NCBI GenBank assembly: GCA_035472475.1
Contig: DATIPA010000230.1
Location: forward strand, 1-17,606
Reading direction: 5' to 3'
Length of the DNA stretch: 17,606 nt
Source of the DNA: JAFAXD01 sp035472475
GTDB taxonomy: Bacteria > Pseudomonadota > Alphaproteobacteria > Rhizobiales > Xanthobacteraceae
The notes beneath the pieces are model-generated. The model ran no database searches and was not told the origin of the DNA. It saw only the letters and a list, made by a program, of their open reading frames with translations. This document shows positions 6,951 through 14,430 of this stretch, in pieces. A program made the translations under genes and the position numbers. The stretch's first letter is position 1. The number at the start of each line of letters is the position of its first letter.

Positions 6951-7652
6951 CTACACGTGCCCATACGCGGGCACGACCCCACCGCGCGTCACCTGATTGT
7001 CGGGTGACGCCAGGAAGGCGATCGTCTGCGCTATCTGCGCGGGTTTCGGCCAGACTGCATGATCGGCATTGGGCATCGAGCGACGGTTGGCGGGCGTATC
7101 GATGATGGACGGCGCAACCGCGTTGACCAGAATGCCGTCTTTGGCGACTTCCTCAGCGAGTGCGACCGTCAACGCGGCGACCGCCGCCTTGGTGGCCGTG
7201 TAGGCGGTCATTCCAGCGCCGGTGCGCCATTCGAGCGCAGGTCGCGCTGCCACGTTGACGATGCGACCGCCTTGCCGGCCCCGCCGCATTGCGCTGACCG
7301 CGGCGCGACAGCACAAGTACGTTGTCATCATGTTCAATTCGACGAGCCGCATCAGGTCGGAGCGCTTGGTGTCGACAAGCGGCGCCATCGCAAAGCCGCC
7401 GGCGAGATGAATTGACGCCCAGATCGAGGGGACCGAGTCATAGAACCGTCCGACGATATCCTCTTGCGTGAGGTCGATATCGGCCGACAACTTCACGTTC
7501 GGGTGTCCGCGATGGGGAAAAAGCTCGGCTTCCCGCGCCACGATGTAGGGCACGTGGCAGATGGCGCCGGCCTCGAGGAGGGTCTCGACGACGGCTGCGC
7601 CGAGCGCGCCGGTCCCACCGGTGATGACGACATCGCGGCTTCGAAAATCCAC
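6951..7652 (-). CDS. Short-chain dehydrogenase/reductase, dihydropteridine-reductase-like active site
   Basis: 233 residues from GTG 7652, which has AGGGAACGG about 4-7 bp upstream. The frame continues to ATG 7802, but those extra 50 residues look non-coding. The cofactor motif is 'TGGTGALG' (11-18). The active-site pair Y151-x-x-x-K155 is present in 'YTATK', and Asn107 sits in 'ELNMMT'. The usual catalytic Ser is absent: the loop reads 'VNVAARPALEWRTG' (132-145). The same Ser-less layout with 'GALG' and 'LAGG' occurs in dihydropteridine reductase (QDPR), so the enzyme may still be active. 'AVAPSIIDTPANR' (178-190) is the typical P-G-x-x-x-T region. The substrate is unknown. It converges on the RutE-like gene and is divergent from glpD. 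Confidence 0.85.
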   Translation of the reverse strand: MDFRSRDVVITGGTGALGAAVVETLLEAGAICHVPYIVAREAELFPHRGHPNVKLSADIDLTQEDIVGRFYDSVPSIWASIHLAGGFAMAPLVDTKRSDLMRLVELNMMTTYLCCRAAVSAMRRGRQGGRIVNVAARPALEWRTGAGMTAYTATKAAVAALTVALAEEVAKDGILVNAVAPSIIDTPANRRSMPNADHAVWPKPAQIAQTIAFLASPDNQVTRGGVVPAYGHV

Positions 7653-7691
7653 TATCCGTTCCCTGCGCAGTCGGGCGCTGCGACCGAGCGT

Positions 7692-7720
7692 CAATTCCGA
7701 AACCATCCTAGACGGAATTG
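7692..7720. promoter_or_regulatory. Inverted repeat CAATTCCG-N13-CGGAATTG in the SDR-glpD divergent gap
   Basis: Perfect 8-bp arms at 7692-7699 and 7713-7720, with equivalent bases 21 bp apart (two helical turns). It lies in the 166-bp gap between two divergent genes, about 40 bp upstream of the SDR start and 100 bp upstream of glpD. This geometry suits a dimeric regulator. No -10/-35 pair is clear around it. A regulator is not encoded in the window. Confidence 0.4.
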
Positions 7721-7818
7721 GTTGCAGGAGTCCCTTGGGCTTGGCGTTCTTGTGATCACCGACTTGAGCCGACAGCGCGCACGCGCCATGGTGCCGCCGC
7801 ATGATCGCTCAGGCGCCC

Positions 7819-9309
7819 ATGGCTGATTTCGATCTCGCCGTCGTCGGGGGAGGCATCAACGGCGCGGGTATCGCGCGTGACGCCGCCGGTCGGGGGCTCA
7901 AGGTCCTGCTGGTCGAGCAGAACGACCTTGCCTCCGGAACGTCCTCGGCCTCGACCAAGCTCATTCATGGCGGCTTGCGCTATCTCGAGCACGGCGCGTT
8001 TCGGCTCGTGCACGAGGCATTGGTTGAGCGCGACGTGTTGCTGCGGATCGCGCCCCATATCGTTCGGCCGATGCGGTTCGTCCTGCCGGTATCGGACGAG
8101 CAGCGGCCGCGATGGATGATCAAGCTCGGTCTTGCGATCTACGACTGGCTCGGCCGCCACAAATCCCTGCCAAGTTCGCAGGCGGTCGATCTGATTGCCG
8201 ACGAGGCGGGGGCTCCGCTGCTGCGGCGGTTCACGTCGGGTTTCGCCTATTGGGATTGCGTGGTCGACGATTCCCGTCTGGTGGTGCTCAATGCCTTGGA
8301 CGCGGCTCAGCGCGGCGCAGATATCCGACTGCGCACGCGCTGCGTGCGCGCGGAACGCTCGGACGTTTGGAAGCTTACTCTGCAAACCCACGGGCGCCGC
8401 GGCGCGGTGACGGCGCGCGCGCTGATCAACGCCACCGGACCGTGGACCGCGTCTTTCGGCGAAACCGCGCTGCGGCTTCCCAGGCCCGAGCCCGTGCGGT
8501 TGGTGAAAGGGACCCACATCGTGGTGCCGCGGCTGTTCCAGCACGGCGGCGCCTATCTGTTTCAGAACACGGACCGCCGCGTCATCTTTGCGATCTCCTA
8601 CGAGCGCGAGTTCACGCTCATCGGCACGACCGACGACGACTTTTCCGGCAGCGTGGACACCGTGGCTCCGACCGGAGCGGAGGTCGCTTATCTGTGCGAA
8701 GCCGCCAAAGCCTATCTGCGCGAACCGGTGTCGCCCGACCGCGTCGTCTGGGCGTTCGCTGGCGTGCGCTCGCTCTACGACGATGGATCGCGCAAGGCGC
8801 AAGACGTGACGCGCGATTACGTCCTCGCGCTCGATGCCGGCTTTCAGGCTGCGCCGCTGCTCAACATCTACGGCGGCAAGATCACGACCTACCGCACACT
8901 TGCCGAAGCAGCGCTTGCAAAGCTCGCCGACTTTTTCGTCTTGAAACCGGCCTGGACCGCCGCCGTCCCGCTACCGGGCGGAAATTTCGACGGCGAGGGT
9001 GTCGACGCGTTCGCGGCGCGCTTCCGGCAGGAGCACGGGTTTTTGCCGGCGGCGCAGGCCGACCGGCTGGTGCATGCCTATGGGACACTCGCCTCCGCCG
9101 TGCTGGGGACCGCGACTAAGTTTGACGATCTGGGCGCGCGTTTCGGGGAGGCGCTCACCGCCGCCGAGGTGCGCTATCTGATGCGCTTTGAATGGGCGCA
9201 AACCGCAGACGACATTTTGTGGCGGCGCTCCAAGCTCGGCCTCGGCCTCGCCAAGCAGGACGCCCAGAAGCTTGCGCATTTCATGGCGGGAACCACAGCG
9301 GTGACGTAG
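7819..9309 (+). CDS. glpD: FAD-dependent glycerol-3-phosphate dehydrogenase
   Basis: 496 residues. It oxidises sn-glycerol 3-phosphate to dihydroxyacetone phosphate at the inner membrane and passes electrons to quinone. It shows the FAD-binding 'GGGINGAG' (10-17), 'GTSSASTKLIHGGLRYLEHG' (40-59) with His50 and Arg54, 'AGVRSLYDD' with Arg317, and 'TRDY' with Arg332. From this start all four residues fall on the same numbers as in E. coli GlpD, and this decides ATG 7819 over the in-frame ATG 7801, which adds six residues and has no ribosome-binding site. Ser318 replaces the usual Pro after Arg317. The 'GGKITTYR' motif and the helical C-terminal domain are present. It is 56 bp upstream of an ABC importer gene set and is probably co-transcribed. 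Confidence 0.95.
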   Translation: MADFDLAVVGGGINGAGIARDAAGRGLKVLLVEQNDLASGTSSASTKLIHGGLRYLEHGAFRLVHEALVERDVLLRIAPHIVRPMRFVLPVSDEQRPRWMIKLGLAIYDWLGRHKSLPSSQAVDLIADEAGAPLLRRFTSGFAYWDCVVDDSRLVVLNALDAAQRGADIRLRTRCVRAERSDVWKLTLQTHGRRGAVTARALINATGPWTASFGETALRLPRPEPVRLVKGTHIVVPRLFQHGGAYLFQNTDRRVIFAISYEREFTLIGTTDDDFSGSVDTVAPTGAEVAYLCEAAKAYLREPVSPDRVVWAFAGVRSLYDDGSRKAQDVTRDYVLALDAGFQAAPLLNIYGGKITTYRTLAEAALAKLADFFVLKPAWTAAVPLPGGNFDGEGVDAFAARFRQEHGFLPAAQADRLVHAYGTLASAVLGTATKFDDLGARFGEALTAAEVRYLMRFEWAQTADDILWRRSKLGLGLAKQDAQKLAHFMAGTTAVT

Positions 9310-9338
9310 GGTTGGCGAACAAACTCAGCTAATAGGCG

Positions 9339-9351
9339 CGTGCCCGGCACG
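9339..9351. repeat. 13-bp inverted repeat between glpD and the ABC transporter genes
   Basis: CGTGCC-C-GGCACG is a perfect inverted repeat with one central base, ending about 14 bp before the ATPase gene start. With a one-base centre it suits a protein-binding site better than an RNA hairpin. It overlaps the start of the GGGGA element that serves the ATPase gene. Confidence 0.25.
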
Positions 9352-9365
9352 GGGATCGACGAACG

Positions 9366-10487
9366 ATGACAAATCTTTTCGCGCCCTGGACGGATCCAGC
9401 GGAGCGACCACTGGTTTCGTTCGACCGCGTGACCAAACGCTTCGGCGGTGTCACCGCGGTCGACTGCCTCAGCCTTGATATCTACAGCCGGGAGTTTTTC
9501 GCGCTGCTCGGGCCGTCGGGCTGCGGAAAGACCACGCTGCTCCGCATGCTGGCGGGCTTCGAGCAACCGGATGAGGGCCGGATTCTACTAGCCGGGGAGG
9601 ACGTCGCGCGGGTACCGCCCTATCGGCGGCCGACCAACATGATGTTCCAGAACTACGCCCTGTTTCCGCATCTGACCGTCGCGGCCAATATCGCATTCGG
9701 CCTGCGACAAGAGAGAATGCCCGCGCGTGATCAAGCCGCACAGGTCGAGGAAATGCTCGCGCTCGTAAAACTCCAAGACTGTGCACGCCGCAAGCCGCAT
9801 CAGCTGTCCGGGGGACAGCGTCAACGCGTGGCGCTCGCCCGCGCTCTCGCCAAGCGGCCGAAGGTTCTATTGCTGGACGAGCCGCTTGCGGCGCTCGATC
9901 GAAAACTGCGGGCGGAGACCCAATTCGAATTGATGGGGCTGCAAGCCCGGCTGGGTACGACCTTTGTCATCGTGACCCACGATCAGCAGGAAGCCATGAC
10001 CGTCGCGCATCGGATGGCCGCGATGAACCGGGGTCGTCTGATGCAGGTTGCCACGCCGGCTGAGATCTACGAACGACCGAATTCACGCTGGGTTGCGGAC
10101 TTCATCGGTGACGTCAATCTGTTCGAAGGGGTCGTCGCCGGGATCGAAGCTGGCGCCATGCTGGTCGACAGTGTGGTCAACCGGCGCTTGCGGCTCGCGG
10201 CTGCTGCTGCGGTCAAACCCGGCGAGCGCGTGTGGATCGCGTTGCGCCCCGAGAAGCTGCGATTGGCAACGCAGGCGCCGGAAACGCGAGAGAATTGCCT
10301 GACCGGGCGGGTATGCGATACCGCCTACCTCGGCGACACTTCAATCTATCGGGTGCGGCTCGACAATGGTGCGGAGGTCAAGGTGTCGGTTGCCAATCAG
10401 TCACCGCGGCCGGCTCGTCCGGTCCAGGCGGACGATGCGGTCTGGCTCACGTTCACGCCTGATGCTGGCGTCATCTTGACTAGTTGA
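9366..10487 (+). CDS. potA: ABC importer ATP-binding subunit (PotA/PotG type)
   Basis: 373 residues. It is the ATPase of a polyamine-type importer. The ABC domain covers about 17-250: Walker A 'GPSGCGKT' (49-56), Q-loop Gln95 in 'MFQNYALFPHLT', signature 'LSGGQRQR' (147-154), Walker B 'VLLLDEP' (167-173), D-loop 'LAALD' and switch His205 in 'VTHDQQEA'. A C-terminal TOBE-type regulatory domain follows (about 280-373). 'NYALFPHLTVAANIAFGL' and 'PAEIYERPNSRWVADFIGDVN' are typical of spermidine/putrescine or closely related importers. GGGGA lies 10 bp before ATG. The next gene follows after 13 bp. The subunit class is certain; the transported compound is not. Confidence 0.9.
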   Translation: MTNLFAPWTDPAERPLVSFDRVTKRFGGVTAVDCLSLDIYSREFFALLGPSGCGKTTLLRMLAGFEQPDEGRILLAGEDVARVPPYRRPTNMMFQNYALFPHLTVAANIAFGLRQERMPARDQAAQVEEMLALVKLQDCARRKPHQLSGGQRQRVALARALAKRPKVLLLDEPLAALDRKLRAETQFELMGLQARLGTTFVIVTHDQQEAMTVAHRMAAMNRGRLMQVATPAEIYERPNSRWVADFIGDVNLFEGVVAGIEAGAMLVDSVVNRRLRLAAAAAVKPGERVWIALRPEKLRLATQAPETRENCLTGRVCDTAYLGDTSIYRVRLDNGAEVKVSVANQSPRPARPVQADDAVWLTFTPDAGVILTS

Positions 10488-10500
10488 AGGGGTCTGCACG

Positions 10501-11421
10501 ATGCCGGCGACGAACACCTTTCAGCGGTCGCGCAGCGTGTGGCTGCTGGTGCTGGTGCCCGGCGTTTGGCTTGTCATCTTTTTCCTCGTCCCCTGCCTGA
10601 TGGTCCTGAAGATCAGTCTGTCGCAAACCGCGCTCGCGCAACCTCCCTACGCGCCTGTGTTTGATTGGAGCGGCGGCTGGGCCGGTGTGAGGACGTTCTT
10701 TGCCTCGCTCTCGATCGCTAACTACGCGGCGCTTGCCGCCGACACTCTCTACCTTGCATCCTATCTCAAGAGTCTGGAGGTCGCCGCGCTTGCAACGCTC
10801 ATGCTGCTGCTGATCGGCTATCCGGTCGCCTACGGCATTGCGCGCGCCGGCGCACGCGCGCAAGCGATCCTCGTCCTACTGGTGATCCTGCCGTTCTGGA
10901 CGTCGTTTCTGATCCGGGTTTATGCGTGGATCACCATCCTTCAGCACGACGGTCTGTTGAACCGTGCGTTGATGAGCCTCGGCATTATCGCGTCTCCGGT
11001 CGCCTGGCTCGCGAGCGACACGGCGATCTACATCGGCCTCGTTTACTCTTACCTGCCGTTCATGGTGCTGCCGCTCTATGCAACACTGCAAAAGCACGAC
11101 CCGACATTGCTCGAAGCTGCCGCCGATCTCGGCGCACGCCGATGGAAGGCATTTTGGTCGGTCACGCTGCCACTGTCGTGGCCCGGGATCGCCGCCGGAG
11201 CGCTGCTCTGCTTCATCCCGATCGTTGGCGAGTTTGTCATTCCTGACCTCCTGGGCGGCTCCGAGACCATGATGATCGGCCAGACCTTATGGACCGAGTT
11301 TTTCGCCAACCGGGATTGGCCGATCGCATCCGCGATTGCGATCGTCCTCCTCTGCGTGATCGTCGGTCCGATCGCGCTGTGGGAAAATCTGCGCGCGCGG
11401 CAATTGCAGGGTGGGGCGTGA
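10501..11421 (+). CDS. potB: ABC importer permease (PotB/PotH type)
   Basis: 306 residues with an N-terminal membrane helix ('LLVLVPGVWLVIFFLVPCLM', about 17-36), a periplasmic stretch and five more helices: the MetI-like permease fold. The coupling loop that contacts the ATPase has the EAA motif at 205: 'EAAADLGARRWKAFWSVTLP'. 'LPFWTSFLIRVYAW' and 'FIPIVGEFVIPDLLGG' are hallmarks of the PotB/PotH branch. GAAGGGG (10486-10492) is the ribosome-binding site and overlaps the ATPase stop. The gene ends 1 bp before the next start codon, so the two permeases are probably made together. Substrate specificity within the polyamine-like group is unproven. Confidence 0.9.
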   Translation: MPATNTFQRSRSVWLLVLVPGVWLVIFFLVPCLMVLKISLSQTALAQPPYAPVFDWSGGWAGVRTFFASLSIANYAALAADTLYLASYLKSLEVAALATLMLLLIGYPVAYGIARAGARAQAILVLLVILPFWTSFLIRVYAWITILQHDGLLNRALMSLGIIASPVAWLASDTAIYIGLVYSYLPFMVLPLYATLQKHDPTLLEAAADLGARRWKAFWSVTLPLSWPGIAAGALLCFIPIVGEFVIPDLLGGSETMMIGQTLWTEFFANRDWPIASAIAIVLLCVIVGPIALWENLRARQLQGGA

Positions 11422-11422
11422 C

Positions 11423-12214
11423 ATGCACAAGCCATCGGCCTTCAACGTCGTCTCCGTCGCGCTCGGGCTCGCGTTCCTCTACCTGCCGATCACGATCCTG
11501 ATGATCTATTCGTTCAATGCCTCGCGCCTTGTTGGCGTTTGGGGCGGCTGGTCGACCCGCTGGTACGCGGCCCTGCTCGAAGATCAGGCGTTGCTCGATG
11601 CCGCCCGTACGTCGATCGGCATCGCGTTTCTGTCGGCGGCGGTGTCGACCCTGCTGGGGACGTCGGTCGCCCTTGCGCTCGTACGCATCGGGCGGTTTGC
11701 CGGCCGGACCGCGCTCTCGGCCATGACCTATGCGCCGCTGGTGATGCCCGAAGTCATCATCGGTTTATCGTTGCTGCTGCTGTTCGTGGCGCTCGGCTTC
11801 GATCGCGGGTTTTGGACGGTGACCATTGCACATACGACGCTGACCATGTGTTTTGTCACCATCGTCGTGCAGGCACGGCTTGCCGACATGGATCGCTACA
11901 TCGAGGAAGCGGCGATGGATCTGGGCTGCCCGCCGCTGCGCACACTGCTCACGGTCACGCTGCCGCTCGCCGCGCCCGCAGTGATTGCCGGGTTCTTGCT
12001 CGCGTTCTCGCTCTCGCTCGATGATCTCGTGATCGCCAGCTTCACCACCGGACCGGGCGCGACTACGCTTCCGATTCGCATCTATTCGGAGGTCCGACTT
12101 GGGGTAAAGCCGGAGATCAATGCGATCTGTACGCTGATGATCGCGGCGGTCTCGGTTGCGGTGGTGCTGGCGGCACTGCTGGAGCGTCGCCGCGCGGGCG
12201 AGCCGACCACGTGA
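11423..12214 (+). CDS. potC: ABC importer permease (PotC/PotI type)
   Basis: 263 residues, six predicted helices, MetI-like fold. The first helix ('VALGLAFLYLPITILMIYSF') ends in the 'FNASR' segment typical of PotC/PotI. The EAA coupling loop starts at residue 162 ('EAAMDLGCPPLRTLLTVTLP'). The stretch 'LAFSLSLDDLVIASFTTGPG' followed by 'TTLPIRIYSEVRLGVKPEIN' is the standard PotC ending. I chose ATG 11423, one base after the potB stop; GTG 11411, inside potB, is an alternative adding four residues. It pairs with the preceding permease as a heterodimer. No periplasmic binding protein gene follows: the next gene is on the other strand. The binding subunit must be encoded elsewhere. Confidence 0.91.
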   Translation: MHKPSAFNVVSVALGLAFLYLPITILMIYSFNASRLVGVWGGWSTRWYAALLEDQALLDAARTSIGIAFLSAAVSTLLGTSVALALVRIGRFAGRTALSAMTYAPLVMPEVIIGLSLLLLFVALGFDRGFWTVTIAHTTLTMCFVTIVVQARLADMDRYIEEAAMDLGCPPLRTLLTVTLPLAAPAVIAGFLLAFSLSLDDLVIASFTTGPGATTLPIRIYSEVRLGVKPEINAICTLMIAAVSVAVVLAALLERRRAGEPTT

Positions 12215-12223
12215 TGACCAACT

Positions 12224-12235
12224 GACCCGCGGGTC
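12224..12235. terminator. GC-rich palindrome between convergent potC and AsmA genes
   Basis: GACCCGCGGGTC is a perfect 12-bp palindrome inside the 33-bp gap between two converging genes. The position suits a bidirectional stop, but the RNA stem would be only about 4 bp with a CGCG loop and there is no T-run, so termination is doubtful. Confidence 0.2.
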
Positions 12236-12247
12236 CCGACGAACCGA

Positions 12248-14161
12248 TTATTGCGAAGGGCCGCCCGCCGGTACCCCCGGCGCACGTTGCGAGCCGGTCA
12301 GACGCTCGAGTGCCCCGCGCACCGCATCGACGCCACCGCGTCCGCGCACCGCGTTAAGGAGCGGTGCCGCCGCTCCCGATCGGCTCAGCAAGCTTTGGGT
12401 ATCAGGAAGCATGACCGGGTCGTCCCACGGTCCCTGCACCACGAACGGAAGCTCGAATGCGCCGCCCTGGTCATTGCCGGAGGTGACCAGCTGGGCGGAG
12501 CCGGTGAGGTCAATGTCGCGATTCGGGATCGAAGCCGAGCCCCCGAGGACCAAACGCACCGCCGGTCCTTCGATGCGGACGTCCTCGGTGGTTGCGATGC
12601 CGCGCTCCAATTTCAGCGCGATGTTGAGCCGATCGTAAGGGGTTCGGCCGCTTCGAAAATCACCCGCGCCGGACAGCGGTCGACGCTCGAGCCGGCGCAA
12701 CAGCTGCTCGACGTCAAATCCGGTCAGCGCGCCGTCGAGCGCCGTCAAGGTTGCGGTGCCGTTGAGCGTATGGATCAGCGCATTGATGCTCGTTCCGGCG
12801 CCTTCCACCAGGAAATTGAGGTCGCCCTTGCCTTCGATCCGGCGAATGCCGATCAAGTCGCGCAGACATTGCTCCAGATCGACGTTGCTGAATTGCATTT
12901 GCGATTTGAGCTCGGCGCCTTCGTCCAGTTTGGATATCGCGACCGACCCGGTTACGAGGCCGCCGAACGCCTGCGACTCGCCAATGGCGAGGGTCAGGTC
13001 GCCGGAGCGGAGATTGACCGCGATCGCCGTACGGCCAATCCGGGAAGATCCGAGAGTCACGTTCGCTGCCGACAGGCGCAGATCGAGGTCGACCGCCGCC
13101 AAATCCTTGAAAGTTATCGGCCGCGGGTTCCATTCGCGGGCGTTGGACGCCATCAAATGAAAGGCCGAGACGTAGGGCGTGAGATTCAGCCCCTCGACCG
13201 CAAGCGTCCCTTTGAGCATCCGCCGATCATCGTTGCTGAACGTCAGGACACCTTCGGCAACGTTGCCGTCGAGCGCGATATCGACGCCCGACATCGCGAC
13301 CGTCCCGCCTGCGACATTGGTCTGGGCCTTGAGCGTGAAGCGGCCGAAGCCGCCGCCCGGCAGCGGCTTCATACCCATCCATTGCAGCGCATCGCGCAGT
13401 GAGGCCGCATCCGCCGCAAGCGTACCGTCGATCTTCAGTGAGGGCCGATTGCTCATCACGCCGTCGAAGGCGACCTTGATGGGTGCACCGCTGATACGCA
13501 CCTTCATGCCGGCTTGATTGCCGATCAGGGCAGCGTAGAAATCACCGACCGCGAGGCTTGCTTCGAGCGGTTGGTCGCGCCAAACGAATTGACCGGTCGC
13601 GGCAAATGTCTTGGCGATCGCAGGCCACGCCAGCGACAGGTCGACCTGGTTGACCGTCTCCTCCGCGTCCCCGCTGTTGACGATGATGGTGCCGTCCTTG
13701 ATGTGGATTTCGGAAAACGACAGCAGCGATCGGTCGGCGTCGGGCTGTAGCGTGCCCGCCAGCGCGTGCAGCAACGGCGCCCAATTCGAACGGCCGGTGG
13801 GATCAAACTTGATGGCGATACGCGGCCGCTCCAGGGAGATATCGGCAATCTCGATATGCCCGGCCAGCAGCGGCAATAGGCGAAGATGTGCGGTCAGGCT
13901 CTCGGCGGCGAGCGCCGGCGTGCCACGGTCGTCTCCGAGCACGACGTCGCGAAAGCTCACCGTATCGGGCGGAAAGATCGAAACACGCACCTCGCCACGA
14001 ATCGCCGGATCGAGACCGGTCGCCGCGCGGATCTGTGCCTTGACGGCATCCCGCGCCACCTCCGTCGAAATCAGGAACGAGGACACGGCGATCGCTCCCA
14101 GGCCGACGACGACCAGGGCAGCGAACGCTAGTCCGATACGCTTAAATCCGATGGTGGTCAC
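12248..14161 (-). CDS. AsmA-family envelope protein
   Basis: About 637 residues. A single N-terminal membrane helix ('IGLAFAALVVVGLGAIAVSSFL', about 7-28) anchors a large periplasmic part rich in beta-strands. The block after the helix ('AVKAQIRAATGLDPAIRGEVR') and 'SIFPPDTVSFRDVVLGD' match the AsmA N-terminal domain; the C-terminal third ('FLVEGAGTSINALIHTLNGT', 'GALTGFDVEQLLRRLE') matches the AsmA C-terminal domain. AsmA-like proteins act in outer-membrane lipid and protein homeostasis, with a bridge-like lipid-transfer fold. The start is uncertain: GTG 14161 or GTG 14167 places the helix at the very N-terminus, whereas the longer frame to ATG 14362 adds an unrelated hydrophilic stretch. 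No strong ribosome-binding site is seen. It stands alone, convergent with the importer operon. Confidence 0.88.
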   Translation of the reverse strand: MTTIGFKRIGLAFAALVVVGLGAIAVSSFLISTEVARDAVKAQIRAATGLDPAIRGEVRVSIFPPDTVSFRDVVLGDDRGTPALAAESLTAHLRLLPLLAGHIEIADISLERPRIAIKFDPTGRSNWAPLLHALAGTLQPDADRSLLSFSEIHIKDGTIIVNSGDAEETVNQVDLSLAWPAIAKTFAATGQFVWRDQPLEASLAVGDFYAALIGNQAGMKVRISGAPIKVAFDGVMSNRPSLKIDGTLAADAASLRDALQWMGMKPLPGGGFGRFTLKAQTNVAGGTVAMSGVDIALDGNVAEGVLTFSNDDRRMLKGTLAVEGLNLTPYVSAFHLMASNAREWNPRPITFKDLAAVDLDLRLSAANVTLGSSRIGRTAIAVNLRSGDLTLAIGESQAFGGLVTGSVAISKLDEGAELKSQMQFSNVDLEQCLRDLIGIRRIEGKGDLNFLVEGAGTSINALIHTLNGTATLTALDGALTGFDVEQLLRRLERRPLSGAGDFRSGRTPYDRLNIALKLERGIATTEDVRIEGPAVRLVLGGSASIPNRDIDLTGSAQLVTSGNDQGGAFELPFVVQGPWDDPVMLPDTQSLLSRSGAAAPLLNAVRGRGGVDAVRGALERLTGSQRAPGVPAGGPSQ

Positions 14162-14222
14162 AAGCACCGATCCGGTGTTGCCGGGGTCTGTGGGAGCCGG
14201 CCGGCAGAGGAGGAGAAAGCCA

Positions 14223-14324
14223 GTGACGGCCGTCTGTGTCGCTTTCGTGGCCGGGATTTTGCCTGCTGGCCCAACGTATTGCCAGCCACCTGGCGGATCC
14301 GGCGCGCCCTCCTGCAGCGCATGA
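14223..14324 (+). CDS. Possible 33-residue small ORF with a strong ribosome-binding site
   Basis: In the 269-bp gap between the divergent AsmA and acetoacetyl-CoA synthetase genes, the purine run AGAGGAGGAG (14206-14215) sits about 7 bp before GTG 14223. The frame encodes 33 residues and ends at TGA 14322-14324. The N-terminus is hydrophobic ('VTAVCVAFVAGILPAG') and the rest is rich in Gly, Pro, Ser and Cys (four Cys in all). It ends 106 bp before the synthetase start, so it could be a leader peptide. I recognise no family and chance is a fair explanation. Nothing else is evident in this gap. Confidence 0.18.
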   Translation: MTAVCVAFVAGILPAGPTYCQPPGGSGAPSCSA

Positions 14325-14414
14325 TCGCCGTTGCCGAACTTTGGCCGGATGGCCCGAATCAATGGGACACAGGCCCCCGTTGAAAACGAGCTACATTAAC
14401 GCCTGCCGGGCCGT

Positions 14415-14424
14415 AGGAAAGGGA
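14415..14424 (+). promoter_or_regulatory. Ribosome-binding site of the acetoacetyl-CoA synthetase frame
   Basis: AGGAAAGGGA ends 6 bp before ATG 14431, a good fit that fixes this start. An intact ribosome-binding site argues that the gene is, or was until recently, translated despite its internal stop codon. Confidence 0.65.
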
Positions 14425-14430
14425 TATGTG

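Noticed and set aside
7653..7802. N-terminal extension of the SDR frame by 50 residues
   Set aside because: The cofactor motif expected near residue 10 follows GTG 7652, which has a good ribosome-binding site; the extension is basic, unlike the family, and contains an operator-like inverted repeat.
7756..8802. Minus-strand open frame of 348 codons
   Set aside because: It is antisense to glpD, which carries all catalytic residues in register with the known enzyme.
12251..13402. Plus-strand open frame of 383 codons
   Set aside because: It lies opposite the AsmA-family gene and shows the skewed composition of a shadow frame in GC-rich DNA.
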